A model generated the notes under the pieces. It was not told the origin of the DNA and did not search any database. It saw only the letters and a list, made by a program, of their open reading frames with translations. The position numbers were made by a program, and so were the translations under genes. From Pseudopyrenochaeta lycopersici (lineage: Eukaryota; Ascomycota; Dothideomycetes; Pleosporales; Pseudopyrenochaetaceae), in assembly GCA_003313425.1 (NCBI GenBank), contig NHZP01000059.1, positions 186,001 to 250,000 of the forward strand: a stretch of DNA of 64,000 nt, in the 5' to 3' direction. Positions 32,940 to 44,450 of this stretch are shown here, one piece after another (the stretch's first letter is position 1; the number at the start of each line of letters is the position of its first letter).

Positions 32940-33990
32940 TAAGATTCCATGGATTAGAATCTCGTTGTGAAGGGTGAGCTTTTCGCTAGCTCTGATAAGT
33001 TGTTGAATCCCCCGTTGAGCAGCAGTTGATCCCGCGCAATTGCGTTAACTGCGCGCCTGATGCCGCGTACAGAACCCGGAGTCATTCGAACTTACTCAAC
33101 ATCACTCGGCAATGGCGAAAGAGCCTTCTTTTAGACCTGCGCTAGCACCTTTTGTGGCTAGAATGGTAGAATAATTGTGATCGCGAATGCGGAGCGGATA
33201 TTCTCAAACGTAAGCGCCATTCCCCATGCCTCATGAACAATCAGCTAAAAGGTGCGTTCCGTAACTCTTAGGAAATCATAAGAGCGCTGGATTAGTTTGC
33301 CAATACTCATTGAATACACCTTTGCAAGTAGCGCAAAGATGCTGATGTCAAGTGGTTGTGGGCAATGCAATGAGTGAGGAGGGAGGATTGCGAAGAGAAT
33401 ATTGTTGCTATCGCAGAAATTAGCAAAGCGAAGGCTGAAATGGCTTGAGTTGCCATCGAGGATAATAAGACGCCTTGAATTGCCTGTCTTTTGTCTTGTA
33501 TGAGGCTCAAGATCTTAGTTAGCCACGATATCCCTAGTTCCTCGTTGGTCTAGCCTTTCTTCGAGACGGCGAATTACGCTTGCTCTAATGATGAGTCAAA
33601 GTCTTCGAGCTATATATCTTGAAGATCTCTTGACTCTGATTGATGTCTTAGGCCAGGTGGAAGCGCAGTACCATCGCCACAAATACAGGCGAGGACGGAG
33701 ATAAATTCACGGCTTCCATCCTGCCTTACTCCTAAAACCCGCTTACTAGGAAGGCATCTAATTGAAAAGCTATGTTTTATAACAGGGCAAATGCCTAGGA
33801 GGAAGCGTTTCTCATAAAAATTTTACGTATTGCCACGACGGACATAGTATATCTCAATTATCTCGCGTAACTAAAGCAATATTAGAATTATGCTCTTTGG
33901 TCAATGACCCGATGCTACATTTGTCATATGTTGAGGAATCTTGCAGACACATCAACCCGGAAGATTCCTTTAGACGAGGTGGGAACAAAT
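32940..33990 (-). mobile_element. Pogo/Fot1-like transposase relic
   Basis: The minus strand gives a degraded DDE transposase in the right order: a remnant of the NFDE.GF segment (here Y-E-K-R-F, about 33815), RVLGVRQDGSREFISVLACI (33670-33730), RLIILDGNSSHFSLRFANF with the second Asp (33400-33460), PQPLDISIFALLAKVYS with the third Asp (about 33310-33360), then a C-terminal region to about 32940. Several frame changes and stops break it. No terminal repeats were found. It belongs to a different lineage from the 52.7-kb element, judging by the divergent blocks. Confidence 0.7.
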
Positions 33991-34083
33991 CATAACCTAT
34001 TCAGAGTAGTTTAAGTCTGCCATTACACACATCCCCACATGCTTTCTCTCTTTCCTCTCGTCTATTCCCAATATCCTTCTTGT

Positions 34084-35010
34084 TTACTTCTCTAGACTCT
34101 GTAAGAAGCTATGCAAATAAGTGTTCACATCTCTTGCATCCTCAGCCTGCATAAAGTGCTTCGCAGGCTCGACTTGGGTGATTAATAACGGAATACACGG
34201 CGTACTTTGGCTTAACTGGAGGCTTAGGATCGCTAGAGGGCCGTCGTCGCCAACAATGAGAAGAAGGGTGCGCTTAGTGACCACAGAGTCAATCGAAGCC
34301 ATTAGGGCTGGCGAGAGTTAACATGTAGACTACTATCAAGCAGAAGAGAATTCAGGACATCGACAGAGAATGTGTAAGATTAATTAGGGAGACAGAAGAA
34401 CAGATTTATGAAAGCACAAATTTACTCACCTTCTTCATCAGCAGTGTTGTAACCACAGTTTATATCACTTGAATGGACCTTTCGTACAGCCCTGGGCGAT
34501 CGTAATCGATGCTACGCGCCCAGGTAATATCGGTACCGTAGGAGATATCGTTTAAGGCGTCGAGCTGAGAAGGCGAGATGAAAGTTAGTATTTTTCCTCA
34601 ATCCTGTGTGTTGTGATAGGTTTCATTTCGGTTACTCAGTTCTTTTCTGCCTCGGGCCGGGTTAGTAGATCATGAAGATATTTCACTTACGTGCTGGTCG
34701 GCGATGACCGCTGCATCATCATGGGCGTTCAAGTACTAATACTGGAGAAGCGGATATCCAAACGTGGGCGTATTGGTCGGTGGCGTCTACCCACGCGCTA
34801 GTGAAATCGGCACCGGGCGGGGAGTGTCCACTATGAGAAAGACCAGAGGGCTCAGGCGGTCAGGGTAATAATGCAGGATGCGTGGTAACTGGCCGGAGCC
34901 TCTGTATAGAAGTTATTTGGTTAATCGTCGTTGAAACTGAGACTTCACATGTTCCCAGCGAGGTTCAACTTACGTATCATGCCCGGTTCTCCGTGGCATA
35001 ATCCTAGATT
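34084..35010 (-). pseudogene. Alpha/beta-hydrolase (epoxide-hydrolase-like) pseudogene
   Basis: Pieces in order on the minus strand: CHGEPGMI (about 34990), an intron-like GTAAGT..CAG gap, SGQLPRILHYYPDRLSPLVF (about 34840-34905), PPGADFTSAWVDATDQYA in another frame, PTFGYPLLQY*YLNAHDDAA, a second GTAAGT donor near 34690, LDALNDISYGTDITWARS (about 34500-34560), and the C-terminal frame 34302-34084 with KRTLLLIVGDDGPLAI and EPAKHFMQAEDARDVN. This matches the C-terminal half of fungal alpha/beta hydrolases (HDWG..., FGYW..F, and the terminal H..Q.E..EVN). Frame breaks and a stop show decay. It directly abuts the pogo relic. Confidence 0.5.
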
Positions 35011-35999
35011 TTAGGGGTAACGCTACGCCGCTCTTAAAATGAACGATTCGCGATAGAACTTGCGTAGCATTATATACAAGGGCTACTTTTCGCACTTGAG
35101 CCAAATCCTCCCTCTTACCGGATGTTGCAGTGTGAAAGGGGAGCTTGATTCGACTGCTGATCCTCTATAGATCCTAACACTTACTGTCGTCGGACAAACC
35201 ATCAAGATTATGAAGAGGGTCGAAGCTTAGATATTATTCGCCTATGTCGAGGCCAAAGTATAAACCTGCCTGATATAGTTATTTGCTTGTCGGTTCTTCT
35301 TGGGGCAGGTTCTCGCATAGCGCATGTTTTCGTTTATTAGCAGCGAGGTAGCGATTGACATGCAGGAAAAGTCTCCAGCTGGCTTAAATTGGCTACAAAG
35401 TCGGCGCTAGGGTACTGCTACTGTGACAAAAGGGCTGTTATGCCACATAATTATGGTCTGGGAGAGTTCTGAACCCCTAAATAATGCTCACCACACTGGA
35501 CCAATTATTTATCAAATAATAATATTGATTACTGCTGCCCCTTTCGAAGACGATTAGACCCAAGATACCCACACCATGCATAACACTTAATATCATGTGA
35601 AGCTCCAGGGGAGCTGTAACTCGGGTGTTTATTGACGTTTCAGAGCCCTGCTTCCTTGGAACAGTCAATCCACTACCTACATTGATAGCTAGGGTTGATA
35701 CAAAGGTTTTTTGTGGCCTGTTATCATCTGAGATTTAGCGAAGATACAGATCAATGTACAGATGTGGTACTATGATCCAATTATTATGAAGCACATTTCT
35801 TCGTTAATCTATTTTCACTAGCTTGTCTTATGGCATTCTGCACAACAGTCCCGATCATTTTTTTATTTCCTTTTGAATCCAAATCTCGTGTGTGGAAGGG
35901 ATATCGAATGCTGAAGATGGCCCAGATAAGAGTCGAAGGCATGTCTCTATCTCATCCATTTGCTACAACTTCGCAACTAGCGGAGGAATACATCCGTAG
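35011..35999. other. Gap, no gene supported
   Basis: May include the lost 5' half of the hydrolase pseudogene next to 35010, but no motif is readable. Plus frames after 35830 are antisense to the following pseudogene. Confidence 0.35.
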
Positions 36000-37790
36000 T
36001 CTCAAAGTGATGATTCTTCAACACCTCCCTATCCATGAAACGGTATACATAGCCTTACCCCTTGAATCTGTACTGATTCTTGTACTCAAGCCTCGGGCGT
36101 ATCCTGGTCTATCGGCCTCAAAATGAATGGTACTCTTCCTCCAGAGAAAACCTTGTCTTTTCTCCAGCCTGACATGTGGGATAGATTACAGAGAACCATG
36201 TGGCTCTTCCCCGTTGGAAACATCGAACATTCGTAAATGAAAGAAATCATATTCCTCATGCGTGCTTCCAAAGGAGGGTCAACCCCTTTCTTCAGAGCGC
36301 TTAGCATCCTCGGAAGCCAGTATCTGAGTCCTTCTAAGTCCTCTTCCTTAGCCCTCCTTAGCGAAAGGTCAGTCTCGAACAACTCCCATGACTGTACACC
36401 AGAAGGCGTTAGCCCGTGGTTTGTAGAAATATTCACGGGAGCTTCCTGCAGATATAGTAACTGCAGTCAAAAAGACCAATTTTGAAAGACTTGATAGATA
36501 TGTTGGCGCTTCTAATCCTTGGCAAGTTTGTCAGCATGAGAAATATTGTCGACGCGGCTGCTACGCAAACGGAGAAAGGTCATGTTTATATTGACCGGCT
36601 GGTACCTAGTAGAACCTGACGCATTATAGAGAGAATATGCCTGAAGACACTTCAATTCCTGGCTAACGGAATCCAAGTCTGCTATTATTGCAAAGTTTCG
36701 GACCGTTGAGGGTAGATTATACTCCGCGCAAGCAAATCCGTAGCCAGTTAATCAATTGAGGGCCCCACCCCTGTCCAGTATTGTAGCACTCATTGTGCTG
36801 AATATACGGTTGCAGTATCCAGAGAATAGTCTATTGCAAGCTGAGGATAATTTGATCGATCTATATAGCCAAGCATATCATATACTTTAACACGCGGATA
36901 CTTACAAGCCTTATATAGGAAGCTTCGTGGCAAATAATCCAGATTCAAGGACTCTTCTAGCGATAAAGTCATAGCCGTCGACTTTAGCTGAGTATGAAGT
37001 ATAGTCAAGTCGGTAGAAAAAGCGTACTCATGTGGCAGGAGTCCTGAAATATTGAAACAACAACTTCTGACATGACGTTTGTGAATCATCTGGCCACGTT
37101 TGAGTGTTTCTCACGCTATTCTCAGTGACTGAACTTACCGTTGCCTTAGAAGCATTCTTGTACGCACCAGTCTCGTCCACCATGGCTTTTGCAATGAGCC
37201 TTTGAATGATTCTGAGATCTTCCTAAAACTTGGGTCATCGTGGAATTGGAATTGTTCGCCGGATGGTCTTCTCTCGAAACATGAAAGTTCATGAAGGTGT
37301 CGATCATCAGCAAGTGATGGATGATGGTAAATGGGTCGGTTTCAAAATTCATCGTCTAGTCATTTGCTCCTACCTTTCCTGCCCCATCATCGGCTTGAAT
37401 TCAGTTTTATACTCAAAATAAGTTTCTCGCTGTTGGTTTGAATGCCTTGTTGGGTCGGAATACTTAACCATATGAATACTGAGGCGCAGCGTCGAAATAC
37501 TTCTCCCATCATGGCAATTTGAGTTTCCTTTTGCCTGAGATTGCGTCGATTTATGCAAATAGAGTCTACCTAAATTTGAATAGCGATGTCGAGTCTACGC
37601 AGATATCGCAAACAAGTCTCTAGGTTCCTGGAAATCAGCATTTCAATACCTTCTACCCATACCGATGCCGTGTCGTCTGGGCCTCCCCACGTATACAATA
37701 CGGCTTCATACATGGGTCCATCATTCAATAAGGCCTGCCTCAGCTTTGTCTCAATACTCGTGGGCCATGTTCCTGGCAAACAACCCATTT
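36000..37790 (-). pseudogene. HET-domain pseudogene
   Basis: Pieces in order: LPGTWPTSIETKLRQALL then MYEAVLYTWGGPDD (the HET start, about 37785-37680), I-*-VDSICINRRN with TAG in place of the Trp of WVDAICINQ (37571-37573), MMGEVFRRCASVFIWL, PWWTRLVRTR (about 37150-37180), YLPRSFLYKACKYPRVKVYDML (36875-36945), LPRMLSALKKGVDPP (about 36270-36315), FSGGRVPFILRP, and a frame-shifted tail YVYRFMDREVL (about 36020). The layout is that of a standard Pezizomycotina HET protein. One stop is a TGG-to-TAG change (CpA to TpA on the other strand) and there are several frame changes. Not functional. Confidence 0.8.
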
Positions 37791-38690
37791 GAGGTACGAA
37801 GTGGGTGCATTAATCGAGCCCGCCTCGCAAGCTTTTAGCTGATTATTACTCAGTGGTGCTATTGGGTTCTCTGAGTTCGAGGGTTGCTTCAGGTTTGCAA
37901 GAGAAACATAACCTTAATTGCAATTTGTTAGTGCAGCAGGCTCAGTTTCACAAGATAGTAGGCTCTTTGCAAATCAGACAATCGCACTTTAAAGATACGT
38001 AATATTTTAGTAAAGATTGTTATATTACTGAAGAAACAGGTACATAGGTCTAGAATCTAACTTAAGTCAAGTATCGCTGAATTCACGACCTATCTCGTGT
38101 TCTTGCCATATTATGGTATAAGACACGTATTATTTCAGTTCGTTGTCGTCACATAAGGTGGGATACGTAAGCGAAACGCGCCAAAGCATTCCAAAGACTT
38201 ACAGTCTCAGGTTGAATTGAAGATATGGACTCTAAATTTTGATTCGAGTCGTTCTCTGTTCAGAAGCGATCAGGTTCTCAGTTGCTATTCGTGTCCCAAG
38301 GATATCGGTCGCCACGTGATGTTTTGTTCTTGCTTATTCTTCGCGGCTTATGCATCTGTCTTGTTCTATTTGTTAGCGCACAACTATGAGGCCGTTCGTA
38401 TTTAACTAGCTTCAGTTTGTTCTGTCTCTAAGGCTCATTTTGAACACGCATTAGGGAAACCACGCAGGAGCCCGGACTTTCTACCGCCGTTTTTCAAGTC
38501 GGAGCGCTTGTCAGCTCACCCCTGCAAAGGTCTGCGGACCGGGACAGCTCTCAGACACCGACCTCCTTTCCGAACTTTCCAATCATTGTGCTATTACACT
38601 CGAAAACCCATACGGCCCCAATCTCCGCCAGTAGCCGTCTTATCGACACTGTTCAACGCGTCTGAACTAAATATCATGAAGCCAAAAAAG
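37791..38690. other. Gap, no gene supported
   Basis: AT-rich; small plus frames at 38217-38405 and 38508-38732 show no domain. The latter overlaps the possible start of the next gene in another frame. Confidence 0.35.
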
Positions 38691-39200
38691 CCCCCGCCAA
38701 ATTTGGATCACATTCATCTACGTGCCTGCTGAAGATCAGCATGCTTATCATTTTACCGAAGAGCTGGCCGAGAAATGGAATCTCGGAGACGAGGAGCAAT
38801 TCCGACGCGACTATGTCTTCACTGGCAGATACCAGACAAGTATGTTATCCATTCCGTATCTGTTAAAACTCTTTTAGAGCGAGGAATGGACATGGAAGCA
38901 TACATTGTTAACTCTGCGCTGCTATGTACATCGGAGCTGCGAAAAACAGTTGCAAGAAGGATGCTCGACCCATCAAACGGCGCATATGAAGTGGGCTTAA
39001 GTTTAGGCTTTTTCGTCTGTCGTTTCGGGGCTCGTGCGCCAGTACGCCAGGTAACTCACCAATTACTGCAAGACTGCTCTTATACACGAATTTTTACCGA
39101 CGACCGTGCGTACTTTTACTGGAACGATACGGTTACTTGCGTACATCATACCTATTTTTCTGGCATAGAAGAGGGTATTGATACTGCGTTGTTTGATTGA
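38690..39200 (+). CDS. Unrecognised gene or gene fragment with an apparent 38-nt intron
   Basis: A frame reading WITFIYVPAEDQHAYHFTEE and WNLGDEEQFRRDYVFTGRY is joined in phase across 38840-38877 (GTATGT...TTTTAG, 38 nt) to RGMDMEAYIVNSALLCTSEL and the rest up to the stop at 39198-39200. The composition is protein-like through both parts and the splice restores the frame, which supports a real gene. The N-terminus is unclear: a TGA lies in frame about 35 bp before the first motif. I do not recognise the family. It may be a fragment of a longer gene. Confidence 0.42.
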
Positions 39201-39456
39201 TGGCTGGCGTGTTCTGACTTCGTTGAGGCATGCGAAGAATATTGTTTTTAGTTTCACAGATCTAGGAAGAACTGGAGAGGGAGTTGGGTTTCTGGAGTGA
39301 TGCGGTGTGTGATCACAGCGTGAATGGTCATAATCTTGCTTGGTTCGAGAAGAGAGTCCGAGAAACCAATATCAGGCGGATGCATGAATTGAAGGTGCAG
39401 TAATCAAGCTAGGTCTGTGACGAAATAACATTCAGCTAACAATATTAAACCATGAA

Positions 39457-41118
39457 TTAAGTATGCTTGCAAACCTGCCTGTCGTATTCCATAAACGCGT
39501 TAGGCTCGGGCAGAGATAATTCCTTAGCATACAGAAGATGACCGATAGCGGTTCCTTTATACTCAGAATAACATGCAAGGCTGATAGTCCAGCATTCTGC
39601 TTCCGGGTCGAAGAGAATGCGCTCTCGCCTCCCCTGTGGAGAGTCACAAAGCGATGACAAATTTAGCTTGTTTAAGTTTGTCAGGCTTTTCGCAATTGCA
39701 GGAAGAGCAGAGTCCCAAGTTCCTTATGAGGGCGGAAGAGTAACGGTTGAGAGTGTGAGATGGCGGAGCGTTTGCCTGATCGACACCAGAAACCGTAGTA
39801 GAGTCGCTTCGTTAATTGACATCTCGAGTTGAAGTTCCTTGATCTTCGACCACGGTGTGTAATTCGTCAGTAATGTTAGTAGTTCTTTAGGCCCGTCCTT
39901 GTTTCCGCGATTCCACCAACCTGATAGGATAAAGCCATCAACTAGCCAACCAAAAGCCAAGCGTACTCTTTCTAAATTCCTGCCACAACAAAGAAACTCA
40001 AACAATGGTCTTGCTGCTAGAAAGAGACCTCTATTTTCTTCATCTTCGGAGACTGAGCAATCAAAGTGAGTAAGTCCTCTCAGCGTATCATCCATCAATA
40101 CCAGCTGCCTGACGTACTCTTCGTGTCTACTATAATCCGTAGAACTATAATCCACTGGTATCGGTTCCGCATCCGCTTCTGCCTCTTCAGCATCGTCGAA
40201 CAAGTCACGTAATCTTCGGACTTCCCTATGCCCTCCGCCCTGCCAAAGACGTCGAAGGCGACGCGGACCCCAGAAAGCTGGGCCTTCAACGTGAAGAGCT
40301 CTTGATTTGAGTTCAGTAAGAGATTACTTTGCCCACCCTATAGCCTGCAATGCACATGATAAGTGTAATGCGTCTATATCATTGTCCTCTTGGCGGTCCT
40401 CCTCGTAGTTTTCTGAACCGAAATCAAACGGGTCAATACGTAGCCGTCGCCAGTGAGTTACCCAGCGACCATTCAGGATAGCTGCGGGGATGTGCTTGAA
40501 TGTGCTCAGTCGTGTAAAGCTGGCTAACGCCTTGTTGAGCTTCCCAATCATATGCTTTTCTCCTTTTGAACATGTCTGATCTAGAAGCTGGACTTCCTCT
40601 CCATAGGTGCAGCCCATCCTTCGAAAGCACAGATTGATTGCTAACGATTGTATTCTTTCGTTTGCAATCTCACGATCAATCTCATATTGATCGAAAAGAT
40701 TTCTTCTGTCGGCATCGGTGCATTGTGTCCAGTCGTGATATGACATAGTATTATCTTTATCATCGTCTTCTTCAAAATAGGATATAGTGACGCTAGGATC
40801 ATCCAGAAGACTAATACATTTCTCCCATTCGTCACGATTAGGAAATTTTCGAAATCTACGGCCTCGCCTCTTCAGAACCAAGGCCCGCACGTCCTAGGCT
40901 AGGTTTGGAATCGTAGCTATATTTGCCAAGTTCTCGACACTGGCCTCGCTTATCTCGAAAGTTACTGATTTGAAGCAAACTGGGGTGACAATGTCTCTGC
41001 ACTCGCAATTTACCAGTCGGAAATGCTTCTTGTCTTGTAAACCTAGGGGCTCGAGTATAATTGCCCAAATCTCCGGTGGGAGGTCTGGCAAGGAACTTGC
41101 CGGAAAGGTAGCAGTCAT
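39457..41118 (-). pseudogene. F-box protein gene with three in-frame C-to-T type stops
   Basis: The frame is otherwise continuous for 554 codons from ATG 41118. F-box near the N-terminus: SSLPDLPPEIWAIILEPLGL then KKHFRLVNCECRD. The rest looks like the usual fungal F-box partner region (DPSVTISYFEEDDDKDN, HWRRLRIDPFDF, IPVDYSSTDYS, LRHLTLSTVTL, ECWTISLACY). The reading frame is interrupted by TAG at 40894-40896, TAA at 40324-40326 and TAA at 39724-39726, each in a context that fits a former CAG or CAA codon; no frameshift is needed. F-box proteins recruit substrates to SCF ubiquitin ligases. The pattern of only C-to-T nonsense changes without indels points to RIP-like mutation rather than slow drift. 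Confidence 0.85.
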
Positions 41119-43011
41119 CTCTAATGAGACTATTCTATGATGTCTTTCGCTTTCGAACGAGTTCAAACGCGTGTTCGCGGCAGTAGGTGAGATCCTTGCT
41201 TGGAAATAGAGGCAAGATAAATCCCCTAAACAAATGCGTTTGTGCGTAGCATGTTTCAATTACAGCCACACAGAGAGTTTGTGCAATCTACGAACTATTT
41301 GGCAAAGCCTGCCGTTGAGGAACGATTTGAGAAGAGCGGTGCTAAAGCGCTAAGCGATGGCGGACTACAGAGCGCTAATGTAGTAGTGCTGGATTGACTA
41401 ATATGATTGTCTTACTGTGGTATTTCGACATTCTGTAACTGTATTGTGATGTGTCAACGCGTCACGTTCTGTTTCGATCAGATATGACATGAAGCGCACC
41501 ACTTAATTACCGTCTTGGCAGGAGGGGCTTGCGCTCCAGCTAGTCTAGTAAAGGGCTAGCATCTATGTAATACAATACAGGGCAGGGCAGCCGCTACTCG
41601 CTTAAACAACCCTTCCTGCGCTAGCTATCTCCTGAGGCTCGGTACAATTGTTACAGGATTCGGAGATGCCATCGGAAATGCAATGCTTGAGATAAGTTTA
41701 GTATTCAACAGCCGGATTATGCTCGCTACGTAGTTAAGTTCCCGTTTTTATACCTGAACTAGTATTTGATTCCTCTTCTCGCAAAATAACAAGGGGAAGT
41801 CGCCGAGGTGGCGATTGCCAACGTCAACGAATCGACCACCGGCATCACGAAACAATCGTTGATCTCGCTAGAATTTGACTGAGAGATGCAGGTATTGCAG
41901 AAAGATACTGTGCTGTCTAAAATTTGATGGTATATTACAATAATTATTGCTATGTTGTCTAGGCTACGAAAATGTCTCCTCTCATGGGGTGTCTCTCAAC
42001 GAAGAGACGTTACTTATCTTCTAATGATATATTAGAATAAAGCATTAGCAGTGTTGTCACAACAAGTTGACTGAAGGTGATCCATGGTGCGCACACCAAA
42101 GAGTCAATCCGAGAAGAGGCGATACTTGTTACCAGGCGGAGGGCAAGCGGTTCTACTGGGTCTTGGTTCAAGTGAAGGTTGAGTGCCCGAAGCAAATATG
42201 TTGAGCAATGAAACGGAGAGATGACGCTTGTATAGAGCTTGAATCACAACGGTTACTGTTGGGTATAGTGAAAGTGCCTTGCCGTGGCTACCACCATCGG
42301 CAAGTCTGAGCAACCTGTGTGTCTCGGGACGACGCGATCGCGCCCTGCTGCACAAGGAACACATACGAAGACGAACCAGACAACAGGGAATTCCACGAAA
42401 AAGGTTCCTAGTTCATACCTGCACTTGCTCGTCGTGCGATACAGATTCAGAGCCTCCTCGCTGGCCGCAATATGGAGCACGACACGCCCCTTCGGTCTGT
42501 CTTTGTCCTAGACAGGCCTGTGACGATTCCACTTTCTCGCCCGACGGACGCTCGAAGCGGCGCTGACAATGAACTTGCCGCCGCGCAACCAGCCTGATCT
42601 GGCGCCGGTCCTCTTTCTCCAGCTTGGCTTTTCGCATACAAGGACTGTCGCTACCAGAGGTGAGGCAGAGGAGGAAGCGTAGTGCCGCCGCAGAAGATCG
42701 AGCGATGCATGAAGAGGAATGACGTGATTGAGAGCTTCATATACGCTCCGAGCCCAGCAGCATGTAAGTCAGGACGTGAAAAGGTACGCTTCCTCGCTGA
42801 CACGTCAAAGCTACGCCGTCTGCTGTAGGATGCCATACAATCTCCTAGCGAGGCTCTCCCGCGATGATCTCCGTACCCTCGCCGGCAGCTTCGACCTTCT
42901 CACCAGGGCTTGTTTACCACGTCGCGCAGAGCCCGCAGATGCCCTCTCCCGCCCTGTCGTCCGTCTCGTGCATCGATATGCATTTGGCTCTCGAAGGCGC
43001 TCGAGGTATGA
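41119..43011. other. Gap with a GC-rich part from about 42.2 kb
   Basis: Between 42250 and 43000 several overlapping frames are open on both strands because of high GC. One minus-strand frame includes VLHIAASEEALNLY, vaguely ankyrin-like, but I cannot support a gene. The rest of the gap shows nothing. Confidence 0.35.
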
Positions 43012-43410
43012 ATGAAGCCGGATTGGAGGTTCGGAAGAGCGAAAGCCAGAGCGGCGATGACCACGACCACGACAACGATGACAAATGGAGTGGACAAGGG
43101 GAAGGCTTTGGACCTTCTTGGCCAAGTACTGGATCGTCAAGGGCTATATATCAGGACCGAGAGACTGTGTCAACGGGCGCTGAAAAAGTACGAGAGGGCG
43201 CTTGGGCTAGAGCACCCAGGCACGCTCACTAGCGTCAGCCGTCTTGGATCGGTGTTAGAGAGCCAGGGAAAGTACAAGGAGGCGGAAGCGATGCATCGAC
43301 AGCTTGAACTTTATCAGCGAGCATACGGTCGGTATGTCAAGGCTCTTGGTGCACGGCATAGGAGTTTGATAGCTCGCATAGTTGATCAGAGGGTGGCAAG
43401 GAATACATAA
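43012..43410 (+). pseudogene. Remnant of a TPR (kinesin-light-chain-type) region
   Basis: The frame contains two TPR_10/12-type helical pairs: LDLLGQVLDRQGLYIRTERL with YERALGLEHPGTLTSVSRL, then GSVLESQGKYKEAEAMHRQL. Such repeats form the C-terminal sensor part of many fungal NLR proteins. No NB-ARC precedes it on this strand, and it ends after about two units, so it is most likely the severed tail of an NLR gene. The same strand carries another NLR remnant 1 kb downstream. Confidence 0.65.
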
Positions 43411-44450
43411 TAATTTTCCGACCCGAATTATGAGCAGGGTTGAGGTTGCGCTCATCAAAAGTTAATTGACGCGTCTAGCATCCAGCATCGGAACCGCAGT
43501 TAGCTTTCGACGCAGCCACCATACAACTTCCAGACACAGTCTAACGTACGGCCATGTCTATCGCAATAGCTCCCACCACATAAAGACATATCATTACCTT
43601 GCGCTCCGGCCATGAAACCTATCGTCGATACCTCCGTTGACCCAACAAAAGGCTAGCCCAGACCGATCACGTCCTTATGCTTCTCGAGCCGTTACGATCG
43701 ATCAATATACCAACTATTGACCAGATGGGCTCGCTGAACAGAATGCAACTAGACAGGAAGTCTTTAAGCCAAGATGGGGTAGGTCGGCCTTCAGCAGCCA
43801 TGGATGCACACGATAGGAATGGGCATAATACCGAAAAGTTGTGCATGGTTTGATGGCATAGCTGTGGCACTATTGTATATCGAATAGGCTCTTATATGAG
43901 CACTGCAATTATTATAGCTGTAGAGAGAAGCTTAGGTTTGGACTTAGGTGGCGGGGATCGTTACTGTTCATAAGGTCCATAAGCGCTTCTAGAGCTAGGC
44001 ACCTACGTAAATCATAAGGGATAGTCCTTCAATCTCTTCAAACTACCATTGACCCCGGACAATCAAAGCACAGGGTCAGGGCCAGAGCGGGTCGGCCATC
44101 CTCCTTACATGCGTGCCATGTTGATTATATTAAGTGTGTTTGAGTAGCGGCGGCATCTCAATTGAAACTCCTGCCTACGAGTCAAAATTTCCGCCTGACC
44201 CTCGCATACCTGGCGATATAGGCGACTGATATCTTTTAAATGTTCGCAAGTGCCTGATGGTTTGTGTCATCTGTCAACCCCACGCTAAGCGCCAGCCACG
44301 AAGAGCTGAGCCACCGACATAGACGAGGGCTATTTTATGGCCAGGTAACACCTTACGACGCTTTTTACTATGCGACTCGTCTTCTAATGACAGTAGTATC
44401 TCTACCAGCCTAGCCGGCATACATACCACGAGCGCGTCCAAGAGTATTTT
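43411..44450. other. Gap between two NLR remnants
   Basis: No supported frame; the AT content is moderate. Confidence 0.4.

Noticed and set aside
42279..43232. Cluster of overlapping plus and minus frames
   Set aside because: Open on both strands because of high GC; no consistent domain except the TPR remnant, which is reported separately.
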